This document shows, piece by piece, positions 7,993 to 15,925 of a stretch of DNA of 32,607 nt. How positions within the stretch are numbered: the first letter of the stretch is position 1; each line of letters opens with the position of its first letter. This DNA comes from an uncultured Bacilli bacterium (lineage in GTDB: Bacteria > Bacillota_I > Bacilli_A > RF39 > UBA660). Below the pieces are notes generated by a model. It was not told the origin of the DNA, did no database searches, and saw nothing but the letters and a program-made list of their open reading frames with translations. The position numbers were made by a program, and so were the translations under genes. The stretch covers positions 1-32,607 of the forward strand of contig CALVKF010000014.1 in assembly GCA_944332555.1 (NCBI GenBank), read 5' to 3'.

Positions 7993-8518
7993 CTATATCT
8001 ACCTCTTTTATATTACCATTATCATCTTTATATAAAAATATTACTTTTTGATAATACTTACTAATTTCATTAATATTTAAATCAAGAATAGTAGGTTTTC
8101 TATCTTTCATCAAAGATAACTGAGAAACTAAAATAATTGGTACATCTAATTTTACTGCAATGTCTTTTATTCTTTTAATTTTTTCTATAGTCTCCTTTTC
8201 TTTTGGAGTATCTTTTAACAAAATTAATTGCAAATAATCAATTACAATTAAAGATAATCCATTATTCATTTGATTATACTTTTCACTAATAGAATATATA
8301 TCATCAATAGTTAAGACGTCTGCAATTTTCTTTATAGAATCACTTACTAATCTTTTTTCTAATTGTTCCTTTGAACTTTCTAAACTAAAATATAATATTG
8401 GTTTATCACTTTTTTTAGCAATATCATTAGCTATATTAATAACTAATGTTGTTTTTCCTAAACCAGGTCTACTAGCAATACAAAGGATTGTCCCCTTTTC
8501 TAATGTATCTATATTCAT
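7979..8518 (-). CDS. Stand-alone RecA-like ATPase resembling the DnaB helicase C-terminal core
   Basis: The ATG at 8518 with GGAGGT upstream is preferred over a TTG at 8536, which overlaps that ribosome binding site. The 179-residue protein follows the RecA-type core of the replicative helicase DnaB motif by motif: Walker A ASRPGLGKTT, FSLESSKEQL, LTIDDIYSI, Walker B LSLIVIDYLQLI, VPIILVSQLS and KVIFLYKDD. It lacks the DnaB N-terminal domain and linker, so it is about a third of a normal helicase. It is not the chromosomal helicase. Coupling to the PD-(D/E)XK gene suggests an energy-driven loader or translocator for that nuclease, or a shared regulatory role (inference). Confidence 0.8.
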   Translation of the reverse strand: MNIDTLEKGTILCIASRPGLGKTTLVINIANDIAKKSDKPILYFSLESSKEQLEKRLVSDSIKKIADVLTIDDIYSISEKYNQMNNGLSLIVIDYLQLILLKDTPKEKETIEKIKRIKDIAVKLDVPIILVSQLSLMKDRKPTILDLNINEISKYYQKVIFLYKDDNGNIKEVDIDELV

Positions 8519-8550
8519 TTTATCAATTACCTCCAATTAATTATATTTAT

Positions 8551-8637
8551 TTATGTAAATATGAATAGCCCTCCTACACAGTTGCCAATATTATCAAATC
8601 CTAGATAATCCTTGGTAAGATCTAATACTAAAGGTAT
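8551..8637 (-). other. Possible coding remnant downstream of the NIF3-like gene
   Basis: On the minus strand, after a TGA that overlaps the end of the NIF3-like gene, a frame stays open for about 28 codons to a TAA at 8553-8551 and reads like a protein C-terminus, ending in GFDNIGNCVGGLFIFT. There is no start codon or ribosome binding site. It may be the tail of a decayed gene that once ended this operon, or chance. A short AATAC/GTATT inverted repeat lies near 8624-8637. No clear terminator is present in this 119-base gap. Confidence 0.25.
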
Positions 8638-8978
8638 TATTCAAAATAACTTTCATCTAATAAAGGTATAATATCAATACCAGGTTCTTCGTAAGGGTGA
8701 ACACTCCTTAATTTTGTAAGTACTTCTTTTACCTTTCCAACATCACATATTACCTCTAATTTTTCTTCTTGGACAAATTCTAACTGATTAGATTTTCCAA
8801 TAAAAGGATTAGCTTTTTCATTTGGTTTAAATGTTCCTATACATTTTGTACTCATAGAGCAATGAGTATAATTTCCTATTACTCCTGCTCCAGCATCGCA
8901 AATTACATCTCTAACTTCTTCAACATTTTTAGTAGGTACACTAACAATTATTTTTACTTTATTTATATTAAAATTCAT
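8637..8978 (-). CDS. NIF3/YqfO-like (CutA-fold) small domain protein
   Basis: A 113-residue protein matching the stand-alone form of the domain inserted in YqfO/NIF3 proteins: KIIVSVPTKNVEEVRDVICDAGAGVIGNYTHCS, then GTFKP, and the closing SVHPYEEPGIDIIPL. In NIF3-type proteins this is a PII/CutA-like fold. The single-domain versions have no settled function, so a regulatory or trimerising role is the best guess. Ribosome binding site AGAAGGAG. It is the last intact gene of the AAA+ operon, 11 bases after the HD pseudogene. Nothing is odd about its length. Confidence 0.8.
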   Translation of the reverse strand: MNFNINKVKIIVSVPTKNVEEVRDVICDAGAGVIGNYTHCSMSTKCIGTFKPNEKANPFIGKSNQLEFVQEEKLEVICDVGKVKEVLTKLRSVHPYEEPGIDIIPLLDESYFE

Positions 8979-8989
8979 ATATGCTCCTT

Positions 8990-9621
8990 CTAATTATTAT
9001 CTCTAATATAATTTATTAAAAAAGTTCGCCATTTTAAAGCATCTTCCTCTTCAAATAAATTAAATAAAAAATCTACTACTATCTTTTGTCTTTTAATGGC
9101 TTCTTTTCTACCAGACTTTGTTAACATCATTTTTGGAAGTCTTAATATTTTTTCAAATATATGATTTACTCCACTAGCAGAACCCTTCTTATAATCATCA
9201 ACAGTTAAATTTAGATTAGGGAATGTGTCTTTATCAAAAAATGGTCTATTGTGCTCTTTACTATAAGCATAAGTTCTAAGAATACCTGATGCTCCTAGAG
9301 CATCACACATATCAGCATCTGATACAACTTTTGCTTCAATAGACTCTGGAGTAATACCTGAGATTCTTTTACTATAACCAATTGTAGAGATAGCTTTTAA
9401 TATAATTTCTTTAGTATTATCATCTATATTACATTTGATCATGATTTCTTTAGCATTAGCTAAATTTGTTTCCCCAAATAATTTGTAATTATAATATCTT
9501 TATTAGCGCCTTCGCTATCGGCAAAAATACATGCTAATTTAACAACTCTATTTATATGATCCATTCCAGAATTATCACTAGCAAGTAATTTTTCAACCTC
9601 TTTATATACTTTATCAATCAT
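8990..9621 (-). pseudogene. HD-superfamily hydrolase gene, broken: catalytic HD motif deleted with frameshift
   Basis: The intact start is the ATG at 9621, which overlaps the stop of the preceding gene (ATGATTGA). The first 45 or so codons read MDHINRVVKLACIFADSEGANKDII, the usual first helix (first metal-binding His) of a small HD hydrolase. The frame then runs into a stop. The correct continuation, YKLFGETNLANAKEIMIKCN, resumes in another frame, and the rest (ISTIGYSKR, VSDADMCDALGASGILRTYAY, HNRPFFDK) is well conserved. Between them, about a dozen codons that in relatives carry the LLHD-x-DD motif are missing, and the loss is not a multiple of three. The ATG at 9442 would give only a 150-residue HD-less fragment. 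An assembly fault is possible but would have to delete exactly the active site. Confidence 0.85.
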
Positions 9622-9913
9622 ATAATACTGATTCAATAGCTATATAATCATCATTAATATCATCAACTATTTCAGATATATTAAATTTAGAAAATTTATT
9701 AACTAAATATTCTTTAGTTTTAAAAAACATACCAATTTCATTTATTAATAAATCATCAATTACTTGAATATTTAATTCTTGTAAATACTTTATTACTTCT
9801 AAACAATTAACTTGATCACATTCTAAATCATATAATATATCTTCAGAATTATTATTAATCATTTTTAATATAGTAATATCACTTATTCCTATATCTTTTA
9901 AAAATTGTAACAT
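9614..9913 (-). CDS. Small helical-repeat (mTERF-like solenoid) protein, unknown function
   Basis: 99 residues, entirely helical in appearance, with a periodic pattern: LKDIGISDITILKMINNNSE, then LQELNIQVIDDLLINEIGMF, then VNKFSKFNISEIVDD. The L..LGI....I..LL spacing resembles mTERF-type helical pairs. This is a pattern match by eye, not a firm family call. Its ATG overlaps the stop of the 578-residue gene by one base (TAATG), and its own stop overlaps the start of the HD pseudogene, so it is translated as part of the operon. No charged or catalytic motif is present; binding or scaffolding is the likely kind of role. Confidence 0.6.
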   Translation of the reverse strand: MLQFLKDIGISDITILKMINNNSEDILYDLECDQVNCLEVIKYLQELNIQVIDDLLINEIGMFFKTKEYLVNKFSKFNISEIVDDINDDYIAIESVLYD

Positions 9914-11649
9914 TATCTACCTCTCTTCTCTAAAACTTTTTTAGCACAATCAAATACTAAATTAAATTCTTCTTCATTTAAAATACTATTTTTCGTTAAG
10001 GCATACATTAAAGCTTCAAATTTACCACCTTGGCCATGACGAATTAACAATTCATAATTTCTTAAAACTTTATTTCTAGAAATAATTACTCCATTAAAGT
10101 TATATCTTAAATCATCTATTTTGTAATTTTCTTCTAAAAACTTAATTAATTCATCATTTAGGGCATTAGTCATATTATAATCAAATGTATCTTTTTCTAT
10201 TAATAATCCATAATCTGTAGAAAACTCGGGAATATATTGTTTAACTACTTCACTACCATTAGTAAAATCTATTCCATAACCTTTTTCACTTTCTACAGTA
10301 ATTCTTTTTGGTAGTAAAATGCTCTTTTTAGTTTTTCTAAATACTTGTTCATTTTCCTCTTTAGCTTTATATAAACGATAAAACATTGGAGAATTAGTAG
10401 CTCTAACTAACATTGATGGATTACTACAAGCATATTCATAACCTCCAAGTTCAATAAACATATCCATTGTCTCTAAATTAGTTGTAACTTTAAAAGCACT
10501 TGGAGAATTCAAATAAGATTCCTTAGGAATACCATAAAAATCAAAATCTCTGACACATCTTTTAAGTCTATTAGGATTCATTCGCATTACTTCTTCACAA
10601 CTATCAATAATTTTTAAAACATTAGCCCCTAAAGATTCTAGATAATCATGATTAATAACAAAGTTTTCATAGCGTCCGCCATTATTTTGACCACCACCAC
10701 TAGAACCCCCTGATTTTTTATATCTTCTAAAGGCTCTTTTTCGATTAATAAATATTTCTTGAGCACATAAAACATTTTCAAATACTTCATTTAATGTTTC
10801 ACTAGATTCATTAACAATCATATCTCTTTTTAATAATTCAATAATTGTTGATACATTTTCTTTATTACTATGAATTAATATATTACAAAATTGTTTTTGA
10901 AATCTCTTAATATTAACAAATATATTATTATCTTCTAACAGTTTAAATATTGCATCCATATTTTCTAAAGTTCCGTATCTATATAATAAATTTCTAGTTT
11001 CTTCTTTAATTAAATCAATATTATAGCCATAACTACTAAATAAAGCTTCAACTAAATTACTATCTATATTAGTTTCCTGTGCTATTTCTAATTCTTCATC
11101 TGGAATTTCTTCTAATTCTAATTCATCAACTTTAGATATATTTATTATCGATAATGTACACAGTTCTCCAATTAATTTATTAACCTCAGAAATATCTATA
11201 TACTTATTTAATATTTCAACTAAAATTCTTAAATCTTCACTACTTATATAACTGCCATTATATATTTCTCTAACACTTTCCTCTAAATTTTCTAGTTTCT
11301 TTATTTCGTTATGTAATTTATCTATTTCTTGTTTTTGTTCTTGATATATTTTTTCTATTTTTTCTAAAACACTACTTATTATATTTTTAATTCTTTCTAA
11401 TTCATTATCAGTTATTAAGAAAAATTCTAAACCTAAAGCTTGTTTTAAATATTCTAGATTATCATGTTCAAACTCCGTTATATAATCTTTTATATCTTCC
11501 ATATTAAAATTAAGTAGAGATTGCGGATTATTTAAAATATCTTTTAAATTACTTATTTTAACTTCTAAATCTAAAATAGTTGCAGTATTAATTCTTTCTT
11601 CAATTGCTTGTTTTTCTTCTCTAAATGCTCTAGTTATTAATTCATTCAT
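9913..11649 (-). CDS. Large helical protein with coiled coil and Gly/Ser hinge, unknown function
   Basis: 578 residues, no membrane segments. In order: a helical N-terminus, a coiled-coil stretch near 80-130 (IKNIISSVLEKIEKIYQEQK...), an acidic patch near 185-200 (DELELEEIPDEELE), repeating helical pairs, a basic patch RKRAFRRYKK running into a Gly/Ser/Asn hinge near 310-328, then a C-terminal half with further pairs (LESLGANVLKIIDS, FDFYGIPKESYLNSPSAF, FIELGGYEYACSNPSMLVRA) that resemble mTERF-like repeats of the neighbouring 99-residue protein. It ends in a basic tail (EKRGR). I do not recognise the family. Start and stop each overlap the neighbouring genes by one base (TAATG), so strict coupling and roughly equal output are likely. 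A substrate or scaffold of the operon's AAA+ unfoldase is a guess. Confidence 0.65.
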   Translation of the reverse strand: MNELITRAFREEKQAIEERINTATILDLEVKISNLKDILNNPQSLLNFNMEDIKDYITEFEHDNLEYLKQALGLEFFLITDNELERIKNIISSVLEKIEKIYQEQKQEIDKLHNEIKKLENLEESVREIYNGSYISSEDLRILVEILNKYIDISEVNKLIGELCTLSIINISKVDELELEEIPDEELEIAQETNIDSNLVEALFSSYGYNIDLIKEETRNLLYRYGTLENMDAIFKLLEDNNIFVNIKRFQKQFCNILIHSNKENVSTIIELLKRDMIVNESSETLNEVFENVLCAQEIFINRKRAFRRYKKSGGSSGGGQNNGGRYENFVINHDYLESLGANVLKIIDSCEEVMRMNPNRLKRCVRDFDFYGIPKESYLNSPSAFKVTTNLETMDMFIELGGYEYACSNPSMLVRATNSPMFYRLYKAKEENEQVFRKTKKSILLPKRITVESEKGYGIDFTNGSEVVKQYIPEFSTDYGLLIEKDTFDYNMTNALNDELIKFLEENYKIDDLRYNFNGVIISRNKVLRNYELLIRHGQGGKFEALMYALTKNSILNEEEFNLVFDCAKKVLEKRGR

Positions 11650-13736
11650 TATCTACCACCACCATTTGTTAATAATTCTTCATCATTTCTTTGAATTTTT
11701 ACAATTAAATCTTGCGAATTATTTATTATTTCATCAATTGCTCTAAGTTGAGCCATTCTTAAACTATCAACTGTAATTTCATTTATACCAAACATTCTTT
11801 TTAAATATTCTATTTTTATTTGTTTATCTTTAGTTTTATTATTATATAGTTCTTTTAAATATTCTTCATCAAAATCTGTACCAAATATAGTTAATATCTT
11901 ATTTATTTCTTCAAATTGTACAACAAATTCATTATTGGCTTTATTATAATCCATATTATCCCCAGTCTTATAAAATAAAGTATAAAGTAAATAAACTCTA
12001 TTATTTTTATCATAACCATATTTTTCTTTTAAATATTCCATATTGCTCGGAGATACCCCAACTGTAATAAAACCAAATCGTATATCTCCATTACGTAGTC
12101 TTCTAATAGTATTATTTTCCCATGATTGTTGAATAAATCTATCTGTATTTCCCCAAAATTTCGGAGGTTTTATATCTTCTGTAATCGCAAAAAGAGTATT
12201 AGCATCAGTTAAAGTCATTTTATCTATTGCTGCAGATACTCTAGGTAATGTTTCTTTATAATCATCTTCAACACTAATAGCATTCATATCTTCTAAAATC
12301 TTTTTCCCGTTATAAGGAAAAATTACTATATTATTTAAAGAATTATTAGCATTTTCTAAAGTATTTTTACCATACAATTCTTCTTGCAACTCTGTAACAT
12401 TTTTCTTTATTTCCAAAGTTATTTGTTTTAAATTTTCTAAATACATATTTATATCTCTTTGAACATCTTCTAAACCAAATGAAGAAATATATTCTTCTGC
12501 ATTATTGATTACTTCTCTTAAAAAAGATAATTGTTTATTATATTCTAATATTTTGGCATATAAAGTTACTTCTAACAATGAATAATTTGGACTAATCATT
12601 TTTGCTTCTTCACTTTTGCCTCTAAGTATAGCATCATTCATACTTATTAAAACATTTTTTTCTTTTTCTGGTAAATCTGCAAATCTTTCGGCTTGTTTTA
12701 AAACATAAAATTCAGAATCTTCTATAAAAGTTTTATCTTCTTCACTTAATTTAATTATTTCTTCTTTTTCACTACTTTTTTCAATAGATGCATATACAGT
12801 TATTAAAGATTTAAAAATTTCTATAATTTCTTTTGAATGAGTATTAAAATTTGGTATTAAATATATAGTTAAATCTGTAAGCATTGCTCTTTTTAAATCA
12901 CTTTCAAAACTCCAAGTATCTATATGGTCTTGAACAGTAAAATTATCTTTTAAAAATTCTTTAATTAATTCATTATCACTAACAACCGCAGCAACTTTTA
13001 GCTTCTTATAAATACCGATTATTTGATTTATTACTTCTACTTCATCTTCTTTAGCATTAACTCTTATTTGCTCTAATAACCCTTCGATATCTAGGGTTTC
13101 AACTTCTTTAGTTTGCCTTAATTCTTTAGCAATTACACTTGCTTTAGTTTTTATTTCATCTACAACAATATTTTTCTTAATTTGTTCTTCTCTTTTATAA
13201 AACTTAATATTGTAATCATAAAACTCTAGTATTAATTGTTGTTTAACTAAATGATCTAATTCTACTTCATTTAAAAATTCCATAAATGATGCAAAGTTAT
13301 CACTACTTATTGGCTTAATTATCCTCTCATCATCCATGAGTGCACTATATTCTTCATATGTTTTTATTTGGACTAAAATTGCTTCTTTTTCTGAGTTATT
13401 ATTTTCTCTATTTTTAGCTTGAGTTTCTCTTATTTTATTAACAAATGCCTTAATATAATCACTTATAACTCTTTTCTTTTCATCATCCATTAAATTCCAA
13501 TAAGGATAAATTTTCTTTATTTCATTAATTCGGGACATAGTAAAATCTTCACTTGCCACCAAGCGAATTATAGTTGTAAGAGCTTCATCACTAATTGTTG
13601 TAATATTTTCTTCTAAAGCAGCAATAATATCTTCTAAACCATCATATAATTTATTTCTTTCATCAATTATCTTTAGTTTTTCTGAAAAATCCGCTATTTT
13701 ATCTAATAAATATTTTTTAAACACACCTATATTCAT
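11649..13736 (-). CDS. Very large helical protein of the AAA+ operon, unknown function
   Basis: 695 residues, predicted almost wholly alpha-helical, acidic and lysine-rich, without signal peptide or membrane segment. The N-terminal 500 residues are long helices with coiled-coil character (EKLKIIDERNKLYDGLEDII; ITLEIKKNVTELQEEL). The last 200 look more globular, with PPKFWGNTDRFIQQSW, IRRLRNGDIRFGFITVGVSP and LLYTLFYKTGDN, and the protein ends NGGGR. The family is not recognised. The gene starts one base after the stop of the 148-residue gene (TGATATG) and ends overlapping the start of the 578-residue gene. Size and place suggest a structural or adaptor subunit of a complex with the ClpX-like protein; this is inferred from context only. 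Confidence 0.65.
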   Translation of the reverse strand: MNIGVFKKYLLDKIADFSEKLKIIDERNKLYDGLEDIIAALEENITTISDEALTTIIRLVASEDFTMSRINEIKKIYPYWNLMDDEKKRVISDYIKAFVNKIRETQAKNRENNNSEKEAILVQIKTYEEYSALMDDERIIKPISSDNFASFMEFLNEVELDHLVKQQLILEFYDYNIKFYKREEQIKKNIVVDEIKTKASVIAKELRQTKEVETLDIEGLLEQIRVNAKEDEVEVINQIIGIYKKLKVAAVVSDNELIKEFLKDNFTVQDHIDTWSFESDLKRAMLTDLTIYLIPNFNTHSKEIIEIFKSLITVYASIEKSSEKEEIIKLSEEDKTFIEDSEFYVLKQAERFADLPEKEKNVLISMNDAILRGKSEEAKMISPNYSLLEVTLYAKILEYNKQLSFLREVINNAEEYISSFGLEDVQRDINMYLENLKQITLEIKKNVTELQEELYGKNTLENANNSLNNIVIFPYNGKKILEDMNAISVEDDYKETLPRVSAAIDKMTLTDANTLFAITEDIKPPKFWGNTDRFIQQSWENNTIRRLRNGDIRFGFITVGVSPSNMEYLKEKYGYDKNNRVYLLYTLFYKTGDNMDYNKANNEFVVQFEEINKILTIFGTDFDEEYLKELYNNKTKDKQIKIEYLKRMFGINEITVDSLRMAQLRAIDEIINNSQDLIVKIQRNDEELLTNGGGR

Positions 13737-13737
13737 A

Positions 13738-14184
13738 TCAACGTTCCTTATATTCTTTATTATCTTTAGTTAATTTCAACATTTTTTCATCAAACAATTC
13801 TTCTGCAACACTATAAAAAGTAATATCTTCTCCCAAAATAATTTGAATTTCTGTTATCAACTTTTTAAAATAAGCAATTAAACTAGAAGATATTTCTCCT
13901 TTATCATAAGCTTGTTTCATTAAAATTAATATTTCCCTAACCACTGCATTATTTTGGTTCTCATTTACTTTTTTTAATAAACTTTCAATTTCTAATCCTA
14001 CTCTTTCTTGATCTGTTAGTAATTTATTATTATTAATAATGTATATATCATTTTCATATTTGGTTAAATCATTATCATACAATTTACTTAACACCGAATA
14101 CAAATTATAAATTATCTTCTTATCTGGAAATTTTATTGCATTATCCCTTAATACACTTTTTACATCATCAATATTATAATCCAT
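13738..14184 (-). CDS. Medium helical protein of the AAA+ operon, unknown function
   Basis: 148 residues, soluble, almost all helix, with many Lys, Asn, Asp and Ile. There are no cysteines or catalytic-looking motifs; the sequence ends in a basic tail (KEYKER), as do several operon neighbours. It starts with ATG preceded by AAGGAGATG and lies about 56 bases after the AAA+ gene, and it ends one base before the 695-residue gene. The family is not recognised. It may be an adaptor or small subunit. Confidence 0.6.
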   Translation of the reverse strand: MDYNIDDVKSVLRDNAIKFPDKKIIYNLYSVLSKLYDNDLTKYENDIYIINNNKLLTDQERVGLEIESLLKKVNENQNNAVVREILILMKQAYDKGEISSSLIAYFKKLITEIQIILGEDITFYSVAEELFDEKMLKLTKDNKEYKER

Positions 14185-14240
14185 AACGCATCTCCTTAAC
14201 TACTCTAATTGTATCATAAAATGCATTAAAAAAGAAGAAG

Positions 14241-15476
14241 TTATCTTCTAATTCTCTTAAAAGTATTACCAGTAATTTCTAACACTATTTCTTTATCTAA
14301 ATAAATTGTGTCAGATGAACTTCTTAAAATCTCTTTTAAATATTTTGTTCTAATACTATTTACAATTGTCTGTAAACTTCTGGCTCCAGTTTTTAATTTA
14401 TATGCTTCATCAACAATTATTTCTAAAACTCCCTCGCCAATTACTAATTTTTTGCCATTATTTTCCACTAATTCTGCAAAAGTTTTTAAAGGACTAATTG
14501 ATGATTCAGTTAAGATTTTGTATAAATCTTCTTTAGTATAATCATTAGTATGTAAATAAGTATTAAATCTTCCCACTAATTCGCGTTCTAAACCTATTCT
14601 CACTAAATCATCGGGAGTTATTTCATAAGAATCATGAGTACTTTCAAATACTCTTTCAAAACCTATTGGATTTGATACATTAGTCTTGGCATCTCTTAAT
14701 TCTGATAAAGAACCAAGACAAACAAAAGTAATTTTTGATGTATCAAACTCAATGTTTTTTTCGGTTGAACTCGGATTTATAAAATATTTTCCACCCCCTA
14801 AAAAGTCTAGAAGTTGTTGTTGTACTGCTTTTTTCATTTCGAAATTATTACCCTTAATTGCTAATTTATCAAACTCATCAAAAACAATTATACCTCTCTC
14901 AGCCTTTTCTAAATTACCATGAGCATTATTATATAAACTAACTAAAGTATCAGTTATATTACCTCCGACATAACCCGTTGCTGAATAATTGGTAATTGAT
15001 GAAGCCGCAAAAGGAACATTTAATCCACTTGAAATAGCACTAGTTATAGTTGTTTTACCCGTTCCTGTTGAACCATCAAGAAAAATAATAGAACGACTAG
15101 AAGCATCCCCATTATTAAGAGCAATAGATAAATTATTAACAATATTATAAAATAAATTTTCAGCTAATTCTTCTTGACCAACAAATCTTTTCTTGATATC
15201 TTCTAACAAAGTCCATAATTTATCACTATTTAAACTAATATAATTTTTCTTTTCTAAAAGCACTAAATCTGTAATTGTTGATGCTTCTTCATGAGCCATT
15301 TCATCAAGCACTTTTAAACTTCCATTTTTAAGAGCATAATTATAGGCATCATCAAAACTTTTATGATATTTAAAGCTACTTAAATATGGCATAAATTTTT
15401 GAGCAAAAGCATCTAATATTTTGGTATTACCCCAAAATATTTCATAAAATAAACCATAAAGAACTTCAGAACTCAT
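14241..15476 (-). CDS. ClpX-like AAA+ unfoldase (N-terminal domain probably cut off by a frameshift)
   Basis: 411 residues from the first in-frame ATG. Motifs: VGQEELAENL before the P-loop, Walker A GSTGTGKT (135-142), GYVG pore loop (169-172), Walker B GIIVFDEFDKL (195-205), IGF tripeptide at 271-273 at the place where ClpX has its ClpP-docking loop, arginine-finger region ELVGRFN (R303) and sensor 2 GARSL (R366). That order is ClpX/HslU, not generic AAA+. The ClpX zinc-binding N-domain is absent. The same frame stays open for about 40 codons upstream of this ATG (protein-like KSDDIKILEEKEIIEIYKKY) but has no start codon, and no ribosome binding site precedes the ATG, so the true gene probably begins at 15856 with one base lost near 15589. 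Expected role: ATP-driven unfolding of a specific partner, possibly feeding a ClpP peptidase. Confidence 0.85.
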   Translation of the reverse strand: MSSEVLYGLFYEIFWGNTKILDAFAQKFMPYLSSFKYHKSFDDAYNYALKNGSLKVLDEMAHEEASTITDLVLLEKKNYISLNSDKLWTLLEDIKKRFVGQEELAENLFYNIVNNLSIALNNGDASSRSIIFLDGSTGTGKTTITSAISSGLNVPFAASSITNYSATGYVGGNITDTLVSLYNNAHGNLEKAERGIIVFDEFDKLAIKGNNFEMKKAVQQQLLDFLGGGKYFINPSSTEKNIEFDTSKITFVCLGSLSELRDAKTNVSNPIGFERVFESTHDSYEITPDDLVRIGLERELVGRFNTYLHTNDYTKEDLYKILTESSISPLKTFAELVENNGKKLVIGEGVLEIIVDEAYKLKTGARSLQTIVNSIRTKYLKEILRSSSDTIYLDKEIVLEITGNTFKRIRR

Positions 15477-15586
15477 AAATTTAATTTCTTCTGATTTATT
15501 AGAAATTTTAGCTATTATAATTTGATAATATTTTTTATAAATTTCAATAATTTCTTTCTCTTCTAATATTTTAATATCATCACTCT

Positions 15587-15856
15587 TTAAACAAACAAAT
15601 CCAATAAATCAACAATATTTAAATCCTTATAAGATGTTAATTTTGCTGCCCAACTATTATCCGCAAGGAAAAATGCTAAATATAGGGCATAAGCAAACTT
15701 TTCTTCACTATCATAAGAATCTATTACAGCAGTTCTTATAGTATCTTTAATGTTATTTGATTTATTTAACATAGTTTGATAAAGAGAACAAGCATATTTC
15801 ATAAGTTCTTTAGTTCCTAAACTTAAATTTTTGTAACTATATAATTCTATATTCAT
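15587..15856 (-). CDS. N-terminal domain of the AAA+ protein, separated by a probable one-base frameshift
   Basis: The 89-residue frame starts at an ATG with GGAAGTG upstream and a TATAAT-like box about 30 bases before it. The product is a helical domain (LGTKELMKYACSLYQTMLNK; EKFAYALYLAFFLADNSWAA) ending DLLDLFV at a TAA. Inserting one T in the TTT before that TAA joins it to the open frame of the ClpX-like gene (DLFV-LKSDDIKILEE), giving one protein of about 538 residues. I infer that the two were, or in relatives still are, one gene. Explanations are mutation, assembly or sequencing error; the site is not a classical -1 slippery heptamer. As a separate protein it would be a small helical domain of unknown function. 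Confidence 0.65.
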   Translation of the reverse strand: MNIELYSYKNLSLGTKELMKYACSLYQTMLNKSNNIKDTIRTAVIDSYDSEEKFAYALYLAFFLADNSWAAKLTSYKDLNIVDLLDLFV

Positions 15857-15895
15857 CTTATCACTTCCAATAAATGCTATTATATAAAATATATG

Positions 15896-15925
15896 AAAAA
15901 AAGTCCATTATAATTTGGACTTTTT
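15896..15925 (-). terminator. Terminator of the transglutaminase gene
   Basis: AAAAGTCCA (15899-15907) pairs with TGGACTTTT (15916-15924) around 8 bases, with a T7 run on the minus strand. It overlaps the transglutaminase stop codon and separates that gene from the AAA+ operon promoter. Confidence 0.85.

Noticed and set aside
7979-8518. Replicative helicase DnaB
   Set aside because: Only the RecA core is present; length and the coupled nuclease do not fit the chromosomal helicase.
8990-9442. An intact 150-residue protein
   Set aside because: It lacks the first helix and the HD motif, both of which are found upstream or are missing through a visible frame break, so the frame is the 3' part of a pseudogene.
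14308-14922. Plus-strand open frames inside the ClpX-like gene
   Set aside because: Antisense shadows of conserved AAA+ motifs, without ribosome binding sites.
15587-15600. Programmed -1 ribosomal frameshift joining the AAA+ N-domain to the ATPase
   Set aside because: The bases TTGTTTGTTTAAAG do not form a correctly phased slippery heptamer and I see no stimulatory stem, so a plain one-base loss is more likely.
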